Part shown: positions 13,701-26,110 of the stretch, piece after piece | How positions within the stretch are numbered: the first letter of the stretch is position 1 | Layout: each line of letters opens with the position of its first letter | Assembly: GCA_000711775.1 (NCBI GenBank) | Contig: ARYC01000475.1 | Span: forward strand, 82,461-146,460 | Direction: 5' to 3' | Origin: Oxytricha trifallax | Taxonomy: Eukaryota; Ciliophora; Spirotrichea; Sporadotrichida; Oxytrichidae | Length of the DNA: 64,000 nt | Made by a program: the position numbers and the translations under genes | The notes under the pieces: generated by a model | What the model was told of the DNA's origin: nothing | The model's database searches: none | Seen by the model: the letters and a program-made list of their open reading frames with translations, nothing else

Positions 13701-14103
13701 TTATCTCTAATAATGAATTCTTATAATAATAAAAAAATGATAAGATTAGGTTTATTATAAGATACTAATCTCCTAATCTTTAAGTAAAGCTATTCTTTAA
13801 AGTGTTAATCATGTTCATTGCTCAATGAAGATTGTAGGTAGTTTTAGCTGTTTTAGTCCCAAATAATCAAAAAATTTACTTATATTCCTCAAGTAAAAAA
13901 GCATTTTTAATTTAAATTTAAAAAAGCTACAATACAATTATTTATGAAGAATGATATAAATATGCAGGCAGAAAATAGTGCACTTTTATCGAGAAATAAA
14001 TTTATTTTGATGACTTTTTATAAGAATTATTTTATATAATTTAGTTTATTTAACACAAGAATAGCTTTAAAATATTATGTCAAAATTTTTATAGCCTGAT
14101 TGA

Positions 14104-14900
14104 TCGGGCATTCCCAGGTTTGAGGACGAACTTAGCGAAAGATTAGTTAAGCAAACTAAACTGTGCCGTAAATTTCTAGGCATGGCCATGATTGATGACA
14201 CTTCAAAGGTAAGTCTTATCCACACGATATTTATATTACTAAGGCTTTTAAACGAAAATGCATATATAAATCTTTACATCTTTCAAGCATTAAATTAAAA
14301 TATTCCTATGAGGAATAAATTTTAATTGATTAATATTATTTATGAATTCTTTCTAATAATAATACCATTTATATATTCATTTTTTGAATTTGTAGACATA
14401 CAAGGAAATTTGTAAAATTGAAAAGGAAAATTTAGAAAAGATTGAAGAGGTAAGAATATGCGATTTATTACATGAAAGATAAAATCGGTTTTTTATATAC
14501 TCACAACGCAAACTCATAAATCTTATTACTAAATATACTGAAAACTAAACTTTGAAAGATGTTTTATTTATATTTTAACATTGGTATGTTTGAAAAAATC
14601 CTCAATAATTTTATATTCTTTTTCAAAATTTTAACCATTTCTACACACTTCCTAAATTAAGATGCTAGTAGAACAGGAAAATCTAAAACACAGAGAATTC
14701 GAGAAAGTATCTGAAGATTTAGATTAATCTTAAACAAATTAAAATTCTATAAGCTCTGGATGACAAATACAAACAGGAGCTGGACGACTTTAAAAACCAA
14801 AATTTCGTTATAAAATTTGAGATGGCAAACAACAAGTCAGATCATGCTGCAATCATTGGTAATAAACTGAAGGATGTATATAAGGTCATTAAATTAATGA
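14104..14900 (+). CDS. Coiled-coil gene with two GT-AG introns
   Basis: Exon 1 (14104-14208) reads RFEDELSERLVKQTKLCRKF and ends ...DDTSK. Exon 2 (14396-14449) reads TYKEICKIEKENLEKIEE. Exon 3 starts at 14662 (MLVEQENLKHREFEKVSEDL) and after a one-base shift near 14745 continues KILQALDDKYKQELDDFKNQ to GNKLKDVYK. The two gaps (187 and 212 bp) both start GTAAG and end AG and keep frame across exons 1-3, so they are introns, longer than most stichotrich introns. Protein is a helical, charged coiled coil; family unknown. No start codon is seen upstream of the in-frame TGA at 14101, so the true first exon or MDS is elsewhere. Confidence 0.5.
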
Positions 14901-15194
14901 AACATAATTTTGCATATAATTTAGATTTAAAATTAAATTTAATTAAATAAATGTATAAAATCCAAATGCGTATTAAATTTGAAGAGCTATCTAAGAAGGA
15001 TAGTCAATTATTCCATGTGATTAAAATTAATTCGTTAATTTATTAATTAATATAAATAAAGTGAATATACTAAAAACTGAGTCATTTTAGTAAATGTAAT
15101 CATAAAAATGATCAAACAGTATATTTTCCTAATGGCAGATGGGTTCTTATACCCAAAGCCATAAAAATAAATCGAAATCTTTGCTCTGAAACCT

Positions 15195-15545
15195 CCTACA
15201 TGCTCAATATTTTATACTCTCTAGTCTAATAAAAAAAAACAGTCGAATAGTAGAAATAGGAAAAAGAAGCATTCTAAAAACGCAATAAAGAGGAGCTAAA
15301 TTTGACAGTATAAATTGCTTGTGCTGCCGGTTGATGCTCTTGATTTTTATATAAGAGAAAATTTATTGCAATATATGACATGTACAATGGGATACAAACT
15401 GAGTCATGGTGTATGCTCAAACAAACTTGAAGGTATAATAGTTAATCTCCAAAATAATTCATTAAAGTATAGCAAAACAAGAAAATTTAGCAATTTCAAA
15501 AACAAATTGCTGCTAAAACTACAATTGTAAACAATTTGCGGAGTG
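15195..15545 (+). CDS. Unassigned coding fragment
   Basis: In one frame TVEQQKQEKEAFQKRNKEEL leads to NLTVQIACAAG and TGA at about 15333. An overlapping frame from ATG 15315 gives a 71-codon ORF containing ALDFYIRENLLQYMTCTMGY. They may be one protein split by a base shift. No domain recognised. Confidence 0.25.
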
Positions 15546-16090
15546 CCATATATCTTCTTAAGATGGTAAGAAAGCTATTTATATGGAAAAATTATATTTT
15601 TTCCTATCATTTTTGCTTTACCAGAAGCCCCATTAGGGAGATTTTTTATAAATTAGAGAATATTTAATCACAATTTATATTAAGTATTAGTTTTACTATT
15701 AAATCTGCCTTAATTATCAAGGAATACAATTACATACTTATCTATGCTTAAAGTATTTAATTTAGATGAATTTCAATAAAAAACTCACGAGTCACCTCAT
15801 GAAGCAAATATATTCAACAGAAAAATTAAAAGTACAGTTAAGATTAATTAAACTTTTTTTCTAGATGAATCTAGCATGTCAGTCAATATCTCTTGTCTTG
15901 TAAGAATCTGCAAAATAACTAGATTTAATCGATGCAGGATATGGTAACCTATCTGAAGCATAAAAGTAAGATTATGAAATTTATTATATTTAGATCATAA
16001 TTCACTGCTAGTTAATATCACCATTAGAGTGAGAAGTGTTGAGAGGACTTATTTAGAGAGGATGTGGATATTATATGAGGGAGCAATACG

Positions 16091-16491
16091 ATGATCACAA
16101 ATGAACCTATCTATGAATATCAGTTTATCGTAGAGTTTATGCCACGTGCAATAGAACATATTAAGAACAGTGGTGCTTACAAGCAAAAAGTCCATAAACC
16201 AGGAATGGTATGACCTTGCACATTAGGCAACATGACATTATTGTTGCAATGTATGGAAGACTTTCTTCAAAAAGCACTAAAATATAGAAAATGCAAATAT
16301 ACTTGGTTTAATTGCCAAGCAGAGTGCAACTCTAGATACCATTTAAGACACGTTCTAACTAATGCACTAGAAAGACTAAAACTAAAGAAATATAGAAATG
16401 TGTAAAATATTTAACGAAGACAGGCAATACTCAAAAACAATTTGAAGAGATACTCTACTATTTTTAGCATAAAAGTTACTAAATTTAATTG
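16091..16491 (+). CDS. Basic Cys-containing protein fragment, one TGA
   Basis: From an ATG at about 16091 the frame reads MITNEPIYEYQFIVEFMPRA, HIKNSGAYKQKVHKPGM, one TGA, then TLGNMTLLLQCMEDFLQKAL and a Lys/Cys/Tyr-rich tail (CKYTWFNCQAECNSRYHLRH) to TGA near 16489. Apart from the single TGA it is open, which is unusual in such AT-rich sequence. It may be a decayed gene or an MDS boundary. Function unknown; no match to a known transposon protein recognised. Confidence 0.3.
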
Positions 16492-16499
16492 AGATTGAT

Positions 16500-19430
16500 T
16501 AAATTATAATAAAATTTAAGTTGAATATTAATCATATTAATTGGAAAGACAAAAGAAATAGTGGCATTGTAAATTGAGCTAGTATTTGCTAAATAATATT
16601 AAATGAATCACAATGAGGAGAAAAAGCACTACGTGGACCATGATGGATTGGTCATATGCTATAAATTTCATACATATTTTACATAGTTGGGTTAATAATT
16701 ATTTTTTAAGGTGCTATTTCCTTTAAAGTAAATATTTTTTAATCTTAATTACAAGTAAAGATGTGATGATAAGTTAATACCATATCAGGGATAACCAGAA
16801 AGAAATATAAAAGAATGTCTTAAGTTTTCAAATACTCGAAAATGTGATAAAATAAAATTAAAAAAAATATAACATAAATTTATAAACTTTATTAGTCTTA
16901 ACTTTGATTGTTTATCTGATTAAAACTTTAAGTCTAAACGTACTAACAATTTAAATTGAACAATTAAATTTTACAAAAAACATATATAATTTTCTTTCTT
17001 TTGGGGAATATATTAACAAAAGTAAGTCAAACTTATAAAAAATTAAAAAATATCTATTTAACAAAATTCAAAGAAAAAACAACAGATATTCTCTTAGAAT
17101 TATAAAATTTATTCATAAATAATTAATAATTGAATAGTAAAGTATGAAGCAAATTAGGTTGAGCGGGTTGTTTATTAAGAAATGTGAAGGGATTTTATTA
17201 TTTTAAAATAAATTAAAAGAATTATAATAATTGAATTAAATTAAATTAATCCTTACTGTCTATGTTTATGTTATTTTTTTATATTCTCATTGACTTAAAA
17301 ATAGAAGAAATATAACTTATCTTTCTTCACCATTTAAAACTGAATGAGTTATATAACAAATAAAGTTTTTTATTATTCATTATTACATTGACTATTTGTG
17401 AACTTTAAAAATATCAAGATTCAATTTAATTAGTCTATTAAGATAAGATCTTATGAAAAGTTTATGACCATGCTTCCACCTATTATTAATAAAGCATTTA
17501 TTCTATAATTTATCACTGATTTTATCAATAAAAACTTCAAAATTGCATGCATTTATCACATTGTAAAAAATGAATAAATTTTCTCTTTTCTTCATGCATG
17601 AGAGTATTGCCATCCTCCAACTTCCATTCTATCTCGGGTCATTTTAATTTAGATGAATCATTTAATGAAGATATTTTAGAATTATTATTAATTTATAATT
17701 AATTAGTAATAAATAATATAAACTTTATTTTATTTGAAATATTAATAAGCAAACCTTAACTTCACATTGCTTTTTGCATTTTTAAGAATTAATATTAATT
17801 TTTTTAATTTATATTTAAATACAATTTTTAGATTTGTTAAGTTCCTAATTAAACTTTATATCCATGAGCTTAAGGTTGGCAATCAATATGTAATTAAAAT
17901 AATTAATAATTAAGGAATATTCATTACAATTTTATATTGAATTTAATTATATTTTTTATATTTGTTAATAGCATTGATATTAATATTTTAGTTAACGTTC
18001 TATTCTTATCTAAAATGTAAATGAAAAATTATTGTTCAAAATTAAATGAAATTTATTGCAAAAATGAAGCTTACATCTATTCCTCAATCCCTTAATTAAA
18101 ATATAAAAATTTTTGTATCTAAAAATTATGAATTAAAAATTGAATAACACTTTAAAGTTTGATCAAGTGTTGATATTTAGATTTATGATTAGATTGGTAT
18201 TTAATGTATCAATTAACTACATTCAAAAGATAATTGCTGAATAAGATTTATTTCAGCAAACAAAAAATAATAAAAAAATTATTAAATTAATAAAGACTTA
18301 AAAATTAATAAATAAGATCGAATATAAACAAACAAACAAAATTTGGCAATCAATAACATAGTATTTAGGATTGTAATAAAATGTTCTTAAAAAGTCTGTA
18401 AGTAGAGTTCTACATCAATAAATAAAACCAAGAAATATTACAAATGTATTAATTAAATTATTTAATGAATTAATTTAATTGAGTTTATCATTCATAGTGT
18501 AAATTTTTATTGCAGCAATTATTTTATTCCCTTACAATAAAAATAATTATAATAAATGATACATAAATCAATCTTTCTTCTAAAGAAGTGTTTCAAATTA
18601 TTCGAAATTAGTTTCAATTAATTTAGATAATTTAATTTTAATGAATTATAGGTGACCATACTTCCATCTGCTCAAGTCGAAAATTAAAGAAAAATTGAGA
18701 AAAAAATATATCCTAAAATTATGCTACTCTTTTAATAAATATGTAAAAAAAACAATGAAGTAATACCCTGCAACAAAGATTCAAATAAATGGTCTTTGTA
18801 CTTAAATACACAGTTTTCTCTTTCTCTGTATTTATGAATTATCGCATCTTTTTAAAAATAAGAAATATTTCAAGAAACTTTTTCAGAGGCTCCGAGAAGG
18901 GAAAAAGCAATATCGTGATATTATGCAAATATCACAATACGAATGAATTATTTCAGTCAGAAGAATTTCTAAATAATTAAATTAATCGTAATATATCTGT
19001 CTTTAAAGCAAAATCATTTGCATTTCTTACAATAAATTGTATTCCATAATAATTCATTTATTATAAAGCTATAAGGTTTATGATTTTAAATTGAGCACGA
19101 AGTAAAAATTGTTGTTTATGATATTTATTTTATGTATTGGGAAAAAATTATATATTCAAGACATTATATATTTGAAATTTATGTCTTAATTTTTAAACCT
19201 CAAGCAATCAAAATTTAAAAATCAAAATATTGTTATTTAGTGATGCTTACTTTGAAATTATACTCTTAGCTTTATGTATTTATTTTCGTAATTTAACATT
19301 TCTAAGAATTATTTATAAATGCTTTTTTTCAGAAATTAAGATTTCGCTTTTTTTTAATATTTCTGTAAATTTAATACCCTTTTAAGTGTTTATAACTCTT
19401 ATATTATTTAAGAAGTAATTATATATGATA
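16500..19430. other. Long AT-rich region without genes
   Basis: Nearly 3 kb of very AT-rich sequence with poly-A/T runs. A 63-codon ORF at 18789-18980 has no recognisable content. Likely germline-limited intergenic or IES DNA. Confidence 0.45.
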
Positions 19431-19435
19431 TAGCG

Positions 19436-19827
19436 TCACTACATTCCAAAGGACCGTTGAAGTTCGATTTCCTCATTCTTGTGAAAGTGAGTAAGGGCAC
19501 TTACACTTGGCTAGTCATGGCAGTAGGCATAGCAAGCAGCAACCCAGCTAAATCTGTAGCAACCTGCTAGAGCAGGGCCTAAGTAAAATATATCCAGCAA
19601 CTATTTACGCAGGTCATACGCGTGTTGTATTCAATTTAATGCGCTACATTTATTTGGCTTTTAATAAAGTAATTTATTTTATTCATCAGGAGTATGCAGG
19701 AGGGATCTTTGCAAATTTCTCCTTGATTTTCTCAACTGCTCCTCCATTCCTTTTGCAACTATTCTTGAATAAGTGCGGATTATACGGGGTCATTGAAAGT
19801 ATTTCTGAATATGTCTTGGCAAAATAA
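19436..19827 (+). CDS. Unknown protein fragment, hydrophobic C-terminus
   Basis: Frame 1 reads LHSKGPLKFDFLILVKVSKG then TWLVMAVGIASSNPAKSVATC. A shift near 19590 leads to YPATIYAGHTRVVFNLMRYI and a hydrophobic stretch ending SISEYVLAK before TAA. G+C is above background, consistent with an MDS. Two possible membrane segments; no family recognised. Confidence 0.35.
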
Positions 19828-19849
19828 TTAGGTAGCCACCAAAGCTATG

Positions 19850-20560
19850 ACAACAAATTTTGAAAATCAAATCATATAGAAGAATCTTATTTTACTTATT
19901 ATAAATGAAGTTAAATATCTCAATCTATAATACTTACTCTCAATAAATTAAGAAGCAATTATGAATTAGTTATTATAGTTTTAGTTAATAATACTTTAAA
20001 TTATAATCTTGTCGATTACTTATTAATCTATAAGACAATAGTTTTAAGATGAGAGCGGAATAGATTTAGAGAAGATTTGAATATTTAAGTAGACGATCAT
20101 TAATAATCAAAAACTTAGATTTATTATTATAATATTTTAAAAAACTCATTATGTTAACGGGATAAGTCTAAATTTAATTTTTAGAATTACCTCTTACAAA
20201 TTAATTATCTTTGATTTTATACTAGAAAAACTTTCATATTTAAATACTTCCTTATTATTTTTATTATATTATTTTTAATCCAATTATCTTTGTTCGTTTT
20301 ATTAACTTAATTATTTTTTGTTAAATTTCGTATGAATTATTAATTAAATTTAGACATTAAAGATATTTGTAGTATTTTAGAAAATTATAGTTCATATTAT
20401 CTTTTTTTAGTTATTCCATTATTATTGAATATATGGTAAAAATCATTTTTATTACATATAAAGTAAGTAAATTAAAAGTTTCTATTCTTGATAACTTAAT
20501 AATTTTTTGGAAATTGTATATAATTTCTCTAATTGATTATATAATAATTTTAGTGCTATT
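19850..20560. other. AT-rich spacer
   Basis: No gene or repeat supported. Confidence 0.35.
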
Positions 20561-20573
20561 AAAGTATTAGGCA

Positions 20574-20945
20574 TGATGTCTAATATAGGATTTTATATGC
20601 CAAAGAACCTGCAGTTTCTTAATGAAGAGGTAAAAAAAGGTTTCAAGGACCACCTCATATAATTCTAGAAAGAGCTTGGAGTGGAAAACTTCAAATTCCT
20701 TCAATCGGTGGGAAATAGCTGGATCATTGCAAACTCTACAAGACAGTACTTTAAAGAGACGGCAGCTAGAGATTTTCCAAAAATAATTTTTGGAAACTAA
20801 ATGTCAATGAGTTTGAGATACCCCTCAAGCTGTACTTGTTCAAAGTTTACATTGTGAAATCACTATACAAGTGTCTGCTTCAATATGAAAAAAAACTTCA
20901 ATATTGATCTAAGAAATCTAACCCTAGAAACTCCTTCAATTAATT
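20574..20945 (+). CDS. Unknown host coding segment
   Basis: ATG near 20574 reads MMSNIGFYMPKNLQFLNEEV, then KELGVENFKFLQSVGNSWII and RQYFKETAARDFPKIIFGN. A one-base shift at about 20797 continues as KLNVNEFEIPLKLYLFKVYI and ends in a basic tail. Good coding texture, moderate G+C, probable MDS. No family recognised. Confidence 0.4.
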
Positions 20946-21224
20946 AATGAATTTAATCTTTATTTTTTATAAAATTTATGATGAGATTGAGTTTCATAGT
21001 TATATAAAAGTTTTCTAAAAATTCAATTCTTTCAAATTTTAACTTCAACATATTATTATCTTGAACTCTTCAATTAATTTGCATAGTTAATTTCCCAATA
21101 AAAATATTCTTAAATTAATTTTTTATAAACCTAATAACTAAATTTATCAGTTAATAAACAAATCAATTATAAAATAATAAATCATATAATTAATAATTGA
21201 CGGTAATTCATAATAATTTTAGAA

Positions 21225-22265
21225 ACAAGTGTATGAATGGAGGGGATATGCTTCCACCTAAAATGGTTATATCAATAAAATATATAAAATACAAGTTGTT
21301 GTATTTAAAAAACATTTATTGTAAAATAAACAAGTATGTTTGGATAAATAGCTCAAAATGTGAATCAATCTATCCACCTATGTACCCTTTTTAAGCTCCA
21401 AACCAGTTTGCTATTCCTCCAATTAAGATCAGACTATAATAGGTGACTCTGTCTACAGTGGCATTACTTACAACTTCATTTCCAAAGGTCATTAAAAATC
21501 AAATGTGGGAAGACCAGGGAAAAATGCCTATGATCATTAAGGGTTTCAAAGCTAATAGCAAGCTCAACAATCACTACAATCATAACCAGCCTCTGTGAAC
21601 TTTAATTTGAAGTACTAAATTACTAAGAATATAAGCTCTCTTAGATTGAGGCAGAGTCTAAGAGATTAGTTGCTTTGAGTCAAGAATTAACAAAAAAATT
21701 AACTGGGCTTTGAACACCTTGAATATCTTTGTCTGCGATACAAACTAAAACTCTACATTAGAGAATCAGCCATATTTGCTTGAGAGAATATCCAACTATC
21801 TATTTTTATTGCATTAAAAACATTGAAAGTTTGAATTACTCTGATACTTTCGAAAAAAAGAACAATATTCTTTTAGTTAATGTTCCATCTAATTTTGATG
21901 TCTAAGCGTCTCAGTAAAGCAATATACAATCACTTGGTGATAATTAAAATATCTCGTAATATCAACAATATGGCATGTAATGCTTATTTTTAAAAAAATT
22001 TGGTTAGCTCTCAAAGAAAATCAGAAAGAGAGAAGGAAAGTACGATGAGAAGAAGAAAGAATTTATTGATGAGTTTGTTGCCTAATATCAATTATGAAGT
22101 GGAAACGCTCTTTCAAGTAACATGCCAAAAGCTAGAGGTAGAAAGCCAAAAATTAAGATCTTAGAAGAGTAGAATACTCTAGATGAGTTGAGATAGAAGA
22201 GAAAGAATTAAGTCACAGTACTTCGCCTAAGAAGTGACAGAGCTTGAACTTATTGATAGCTTAAG
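21225..22265 (+). CDS. Putative nuclear protein with AT-hook, split frames
   Basis: Gln-code blocks in order are: PPMYPFQAPNQFAIPPIKIR (about 21370); DQTIIGDSVYSGITYNFISK with a Gln-rich segment (21425-21690); LNYSDTFEKKNNILLVNVPS with another Gln-rich tail (21830-21975); and KARGRKPKIKILEEQN (about 22120-22240). The RGRKPK core resembles an AT-hook minor-groove binding motif. The low-complexity Gln/Ser regions fit a transcription or chromatin factor. Blocks are in different frames, so IESs, indels or decay intervene. Function is inferred only from the motif. Confidence 0.35.
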
Positions 22266-22359
22266 AATGATCATTTTGAATGTGAGAAATTTGTCTTTCA
22301 TTAGAACAAATAAGCCTGTTGATTATTTAGAATTGATACTAGACTATTGTGTGGAATTT

Positions 22360-23400
22360 TTAATATGACTCAGTCTTTCACCTGGCAACTAAAAGTAACA
22401 TTCAAAATTGTTAAACTTACTCTTGAGCAATAATCTAATCTTCATATAATTTATTATTTTATATTTAGTTTCACTTAATTGTATTAAAGATAATAGATAG
22501 CTTATATTTAATGATAAGTTAAGTAAAAACCTTTTTATCATCCACTAATCCTTATTTTAATTAAAGCCTTTTTATTAAATTAATAAATGTATTAAAAAAG
22601 TTGGGTACTGGAATATTGAGAATAGGGAAGGATGTTTAAAAAAATTTTGTACCAAAAGTGATAGATAGACCACATCAAATTACTCATCAAAAGAAATGTA
22701 TAATAATATCATTGTTTTATTTTATAAAACTAATATTTATCAATATTAATGCTACTGGATCTCAGACCCCAAATGAGGAACGATCTAAAAATTAGCTGCA
22801 CTAACATTAGCAAACTTAAATTAGCCCAATTTTATATAACTTTGATTGTGCCTTATGAATAAGAACTTGCTTTGATTGCTTCTTTAGATGAAAAGAATTG
22901 AAAAATTAATGCAAAAAAATTTTAGGAGATTTTGAATCCTATTAAATTTTCACCAAGTAATTTTTGTTTATTAAGTTATAGTTTATTTTAATTTAAACTA
23001 AACTTCAAACCGTTTGCTCTTTCATTCTCTAATAGTAAACTTAGAAATAGTTTTACTTTAATCTGCTATGTATATCTCTCTAAAAGAACTCCTGATAGTA
23101 ATTTGATTTATTTTTTCTCAACTTCAAATATGAACTAAGTCTATCCAATAAGTTTATCGTCCTTCATTCTATAAAGTGATTGTTTTATCATTAGATCTGT
23201 GATCACAATTTGATCAGCTTAGTTAATAATTAATGAGGAATTTAGTCTCCATACAAATCAATATCTATTTGTTTAAGTAACGAACACTTCATAAATTTCA
23301 ATAAACAGCCATTTCATGCCCCACTACTAAATACTCTGAATCTTTGTAAGTGTATGTATCCATGCAGTAGATAAAAGGTGGATTATATACAGGGATTGCT
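22360..23400. other. AT-rich region, no supported gene
   Basis: A short open stretch at about 22770-22900 (KISCTNISKLKLAQFYITLI) may be coding, but nothing identifies it. Otherwise empty. Confidence 0.3.
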
Positions 23401-23411
23401 CCTCAAAACTT

Positions 23412-23681
23412 TTGGTTACTATTTCAACTATATTTTTAAAACAACATTTCTTAATGTCTTTTAAATTTCATTGCTCTAGCTCACAATCAAAAGTAGCCGA
23501 GTACAATAGAGTGGGAGATCACTTAGAGAACATAGTCTTGAAGCATATATTTGAATGCTTGTTTTTCAATTTTTATTTAGGCTTTATTTGGAATAGTGAT
23601 CTTCATTTATATTCAATTCGTATATATAAGCTTAGGCAGTGTCATCACAAGAAGCAAGTTAAATTTTGTTTTCTTCAATAA
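23412..23681 (+). CDS. Unassigned 89-codon ORF
   Basis: ATG to TAA, Phe/His/Ser-rich, no domain. It may be chance or a fragment. Confidence 0.15.
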   Translation: MVTISTIFLKQHFLMSFKFHCSSSQSKVAEYNRVGDHLENIVLKHIFECLFFNFYLGFIWNSDLHLYSIRIYKLRQCHHKKQVKFCFLQ

Positions 23682-23809
23682 TTTAAAAGTCGATGTAATA
23701 TATCTCAACGTTTGCATATAGTATAATTAACTTCCTTTTTTTCAATAGAATGAAACATAAAAAAATAAATCTAAGTTTTCTGAAATACAAATATAGTAAC
23801 TTAATTACT

Positions 23810-24210
23810 CCATGCTCATATCAAAATATGATCTCCGTTGAACTTTGCCTTAGCTTTTTTATCATCAATATTTAATAAATCACCAATCATCATATTTTTC
23901 TTGTTTAACCTTAAATCCCATATTGCCATGATTTTATCTGCTGAAGATGACAAAAGCAATCCCTAATCTAGAAACTAAGTCTGTGTTAAGTAATTCGAAG
24001 AAGTTTCTTAGTGGGATTCATATTTTAAACTGGTTCATTATATCTATTAAATTTACAGTCTTTGAGTTTCTCTCTAGTTTGTCTCTTACTACTTTGAAAA
24101 TTTTTACATTAAAAAGTCCAGATCTTGTTAATAAGGTAAATATTCCATTTTTATTTATTATGATAAATTTAATGTTCTCAATAAAGTATTCTAATCAATC
24201 AAATTAGTAT
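23810..24210 (-). CDS. WD40-repeat protein fragment
   Basis: The reverse strand reads LLSSSADKIMAIWDLRLNKK at about 23950-23890, a textbook WD40 blade (S-D-xx-I-xxWD). It is preceded by frame-shifted stretches (RDKLERNSKTVNLIDIMNQF; HRLSFQIRDC) consistent with an upstream blade, and followed by MMIGDLLNIDDKKAKAKFNG. WD40 propellers are protein-interaction scaffolds. Which family cannot be told from a single blade. Frames change around 24000. Confidence 0.5.
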
Positions 24211-24479
24211 CAGTAAAGAAGGAAGTTTCAAATTAAATCAATAAGATGATTATATAATTAATTAGTATCCTGTAACATGATTATTTCAATAAATCCATAA
24301 TACCTTATACTATGAAGTATGATATCTTATTTTCAAATATTTTAAAAGTTCTTTCATTTTCAGATATTCCTGGCAAAATGAGAATCAATCTATCCGCTTA
24401 CCAATCAACTTGAATTTATAGCGCTTTATCTAAATCTTCTCCTTTGCATTTCCTTTTAAAAATATGAATAATTTAGATA

Positions 24480-24660
24480 TACTTGCAATAGCCATGCAGG
24501 AGCCCACTATGAAATTGACCCAGTACCTCCAGTTAGCAAATACTTTAGTTGCCAAGTGAATGCAAAAAACATGGTTTTGAAGAAATAACCGCCCAAGAAA
24601 CCCAAATACTTATAAATCACACATTTATTTAAGCTATATATAGTCTCTTCCCATATTTAT
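24480..24660 (+). CDS. Short unassigned C-terminal fragment
   Basis: YEIDPVPPVSKYFSCQVNAK followed by VLKKQPPKKPKYL gives a Pro/Lys-rich reading with raised G+C. No family recognised; it may be the last MDS of a gene. Confidence 0.25.
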
Positions 24661-24915
24661 TTTTATAATTATATGTTCTAACAAAACCCCCCCCCAACCC
24701 CTTTATAATAATTTTTTTAATTATCTAAAAACATATTCTTATGTTTTTCATCATGCTCTATCATAAAAAAATCTTGAGCTGCGAGTAGCTTCTGTTATTT
24801 GTTATTTTGTTTGATAAGCTTCATCACATCTGTTGACTTTAATGAATTCATGCTTCTTTCGGAAACATTTCAATTTCAATATATTTTGAGTGTCATTTAT
24901 TTATTTAAATTATAT

Positions 24916-25341
24916 CTATCATTCTACGAATACATTTGGTTTGGGAAATTAAGTTTAAGTTTAAAATAAATTAATTATAAATATTGGCAGTTAACTTTCT
25001 GGAAACCTAGACAATATGGTACTTTTCGATAGAGAATTAAAAGTTAGCTGGACTTTACTATTGCCGGTTCCCCTCTATCGCATACTGAAGCGAGATAGCT
25101 TCACTTTAATTATTGGTTATTTTGTTTAGAAGATTTTTATGCCAAAATTAAAGTGAAATTATCTCGCTTCAGTATGCGATAGAGGGGAAACCGGCAATAG
25201 TAAAGTCCAGCTAATTTTTAATTCTCTATCGAAAAGTACCATATTGTCTAGGTTTCCAGAAAGTTAACTGCCAATATTTATAATTAATTTATTTTAAATT
25301 CAAACTTAGTTTCCCAAATCAAATGTATTCCTACAATGATA
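24916..25341. mobile_element. Fold-back element, family FB-1 copy 1
   Basis: A near-perfect palindrome with arms of about 190 bp around a short AT-rich centre (about 25105-25145). The ends read TATCATTCTACGAATACATT and its inverse. Inner motifs TGGCAGTTAA, CGATAGAGAATT and AGCTGGACTTTACTATTGCC recur in the copy at 44041-44464 and, degenerate, at 56400-56640. No coding capacity; a non-autonomous fold-back/MITE family. Confidence 0.75.
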
Positions 25342-25604
25342 AACTTACTTTTATTTTAATTTATAATTTTAGATATTTTTAATTTTTCTACAATCGAAAT
25401 TATTCTTATGATTTTATTAATGTTTTTTAGTTTTCCAAACAAAATGTATTCTCAAATATAATTAACAATGAACTCAATTTTAAGTATTAAAGTAATTCTA
25501 TAGTATAATATTTTACAAAAGTTACAATTGAATTCAATACATTATTTAGCAATATGGATTATAAATTTCATTAACCTATTTAAAATAACCCTCATAATTT
25601 AATA

Positions 25605-26110
25605 ATGGATATTACCGATATGCTTATCTCAAAGTTGAGGAAAAATGATGCAAAAATTTAATCTTATTTCTTAAAATCACTTTTCTGTTCAATTTTTGAG
25701 AACGATGAAGCGACTTATCAAAGAAAAAAGCCCATGAACTAAGAGGAGAGTCCATATAGAGTACTATTTCACCCCAAACCAGCCTTATAACAAGAAATAT
25801 AAACTTGTGCTCTTAAACACAAAATTAATGAAGCATTTGTTGAAACTATTGATGATCAATTGAGCTCAAGCAAAAGAGCAGTATCCATTATACTGTAACT
25901 CAAAGAGCGTTAATACTGATCGAGAATCCCCAAAGTCAACAAATAGTTGATAAATTCATTGAGGGTTATACATTTCTCATTAGAAGATAAGAGATTTTTT
26001 TGGAAGACAGTATTGGAACAAGTTCATAAGGAGAAAAAGAGTCGTATAACCTAAACATAGTAAACCCCAAAACCCCATAAAAATATTTAAAGAGTATATT
26101 TTAAATTAAT
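25605..26110 (+). CDS. Unknown host gene, one frameshift
   Basis: ATG at 25605 reads MDITDMLISKLRKNDAKIQ, then ENDEATYQRKKPMNQEESPY and ALKHKINEAFVETIDDQLSS to LKERQY and TGA at about 25918. One base away the frame continues ALILIENPQSQQIVDKFIEG, YTFLIRRQEIFLEDSIGTSS and ends around ...NIVNPKTP. The good texture and single shift make this a believable small macronuclear gene. The end coincides with AACCCCAAAACCCC at 26065-26078, a telomere-like sequence. No domain recognised. Confidence 0.45.
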
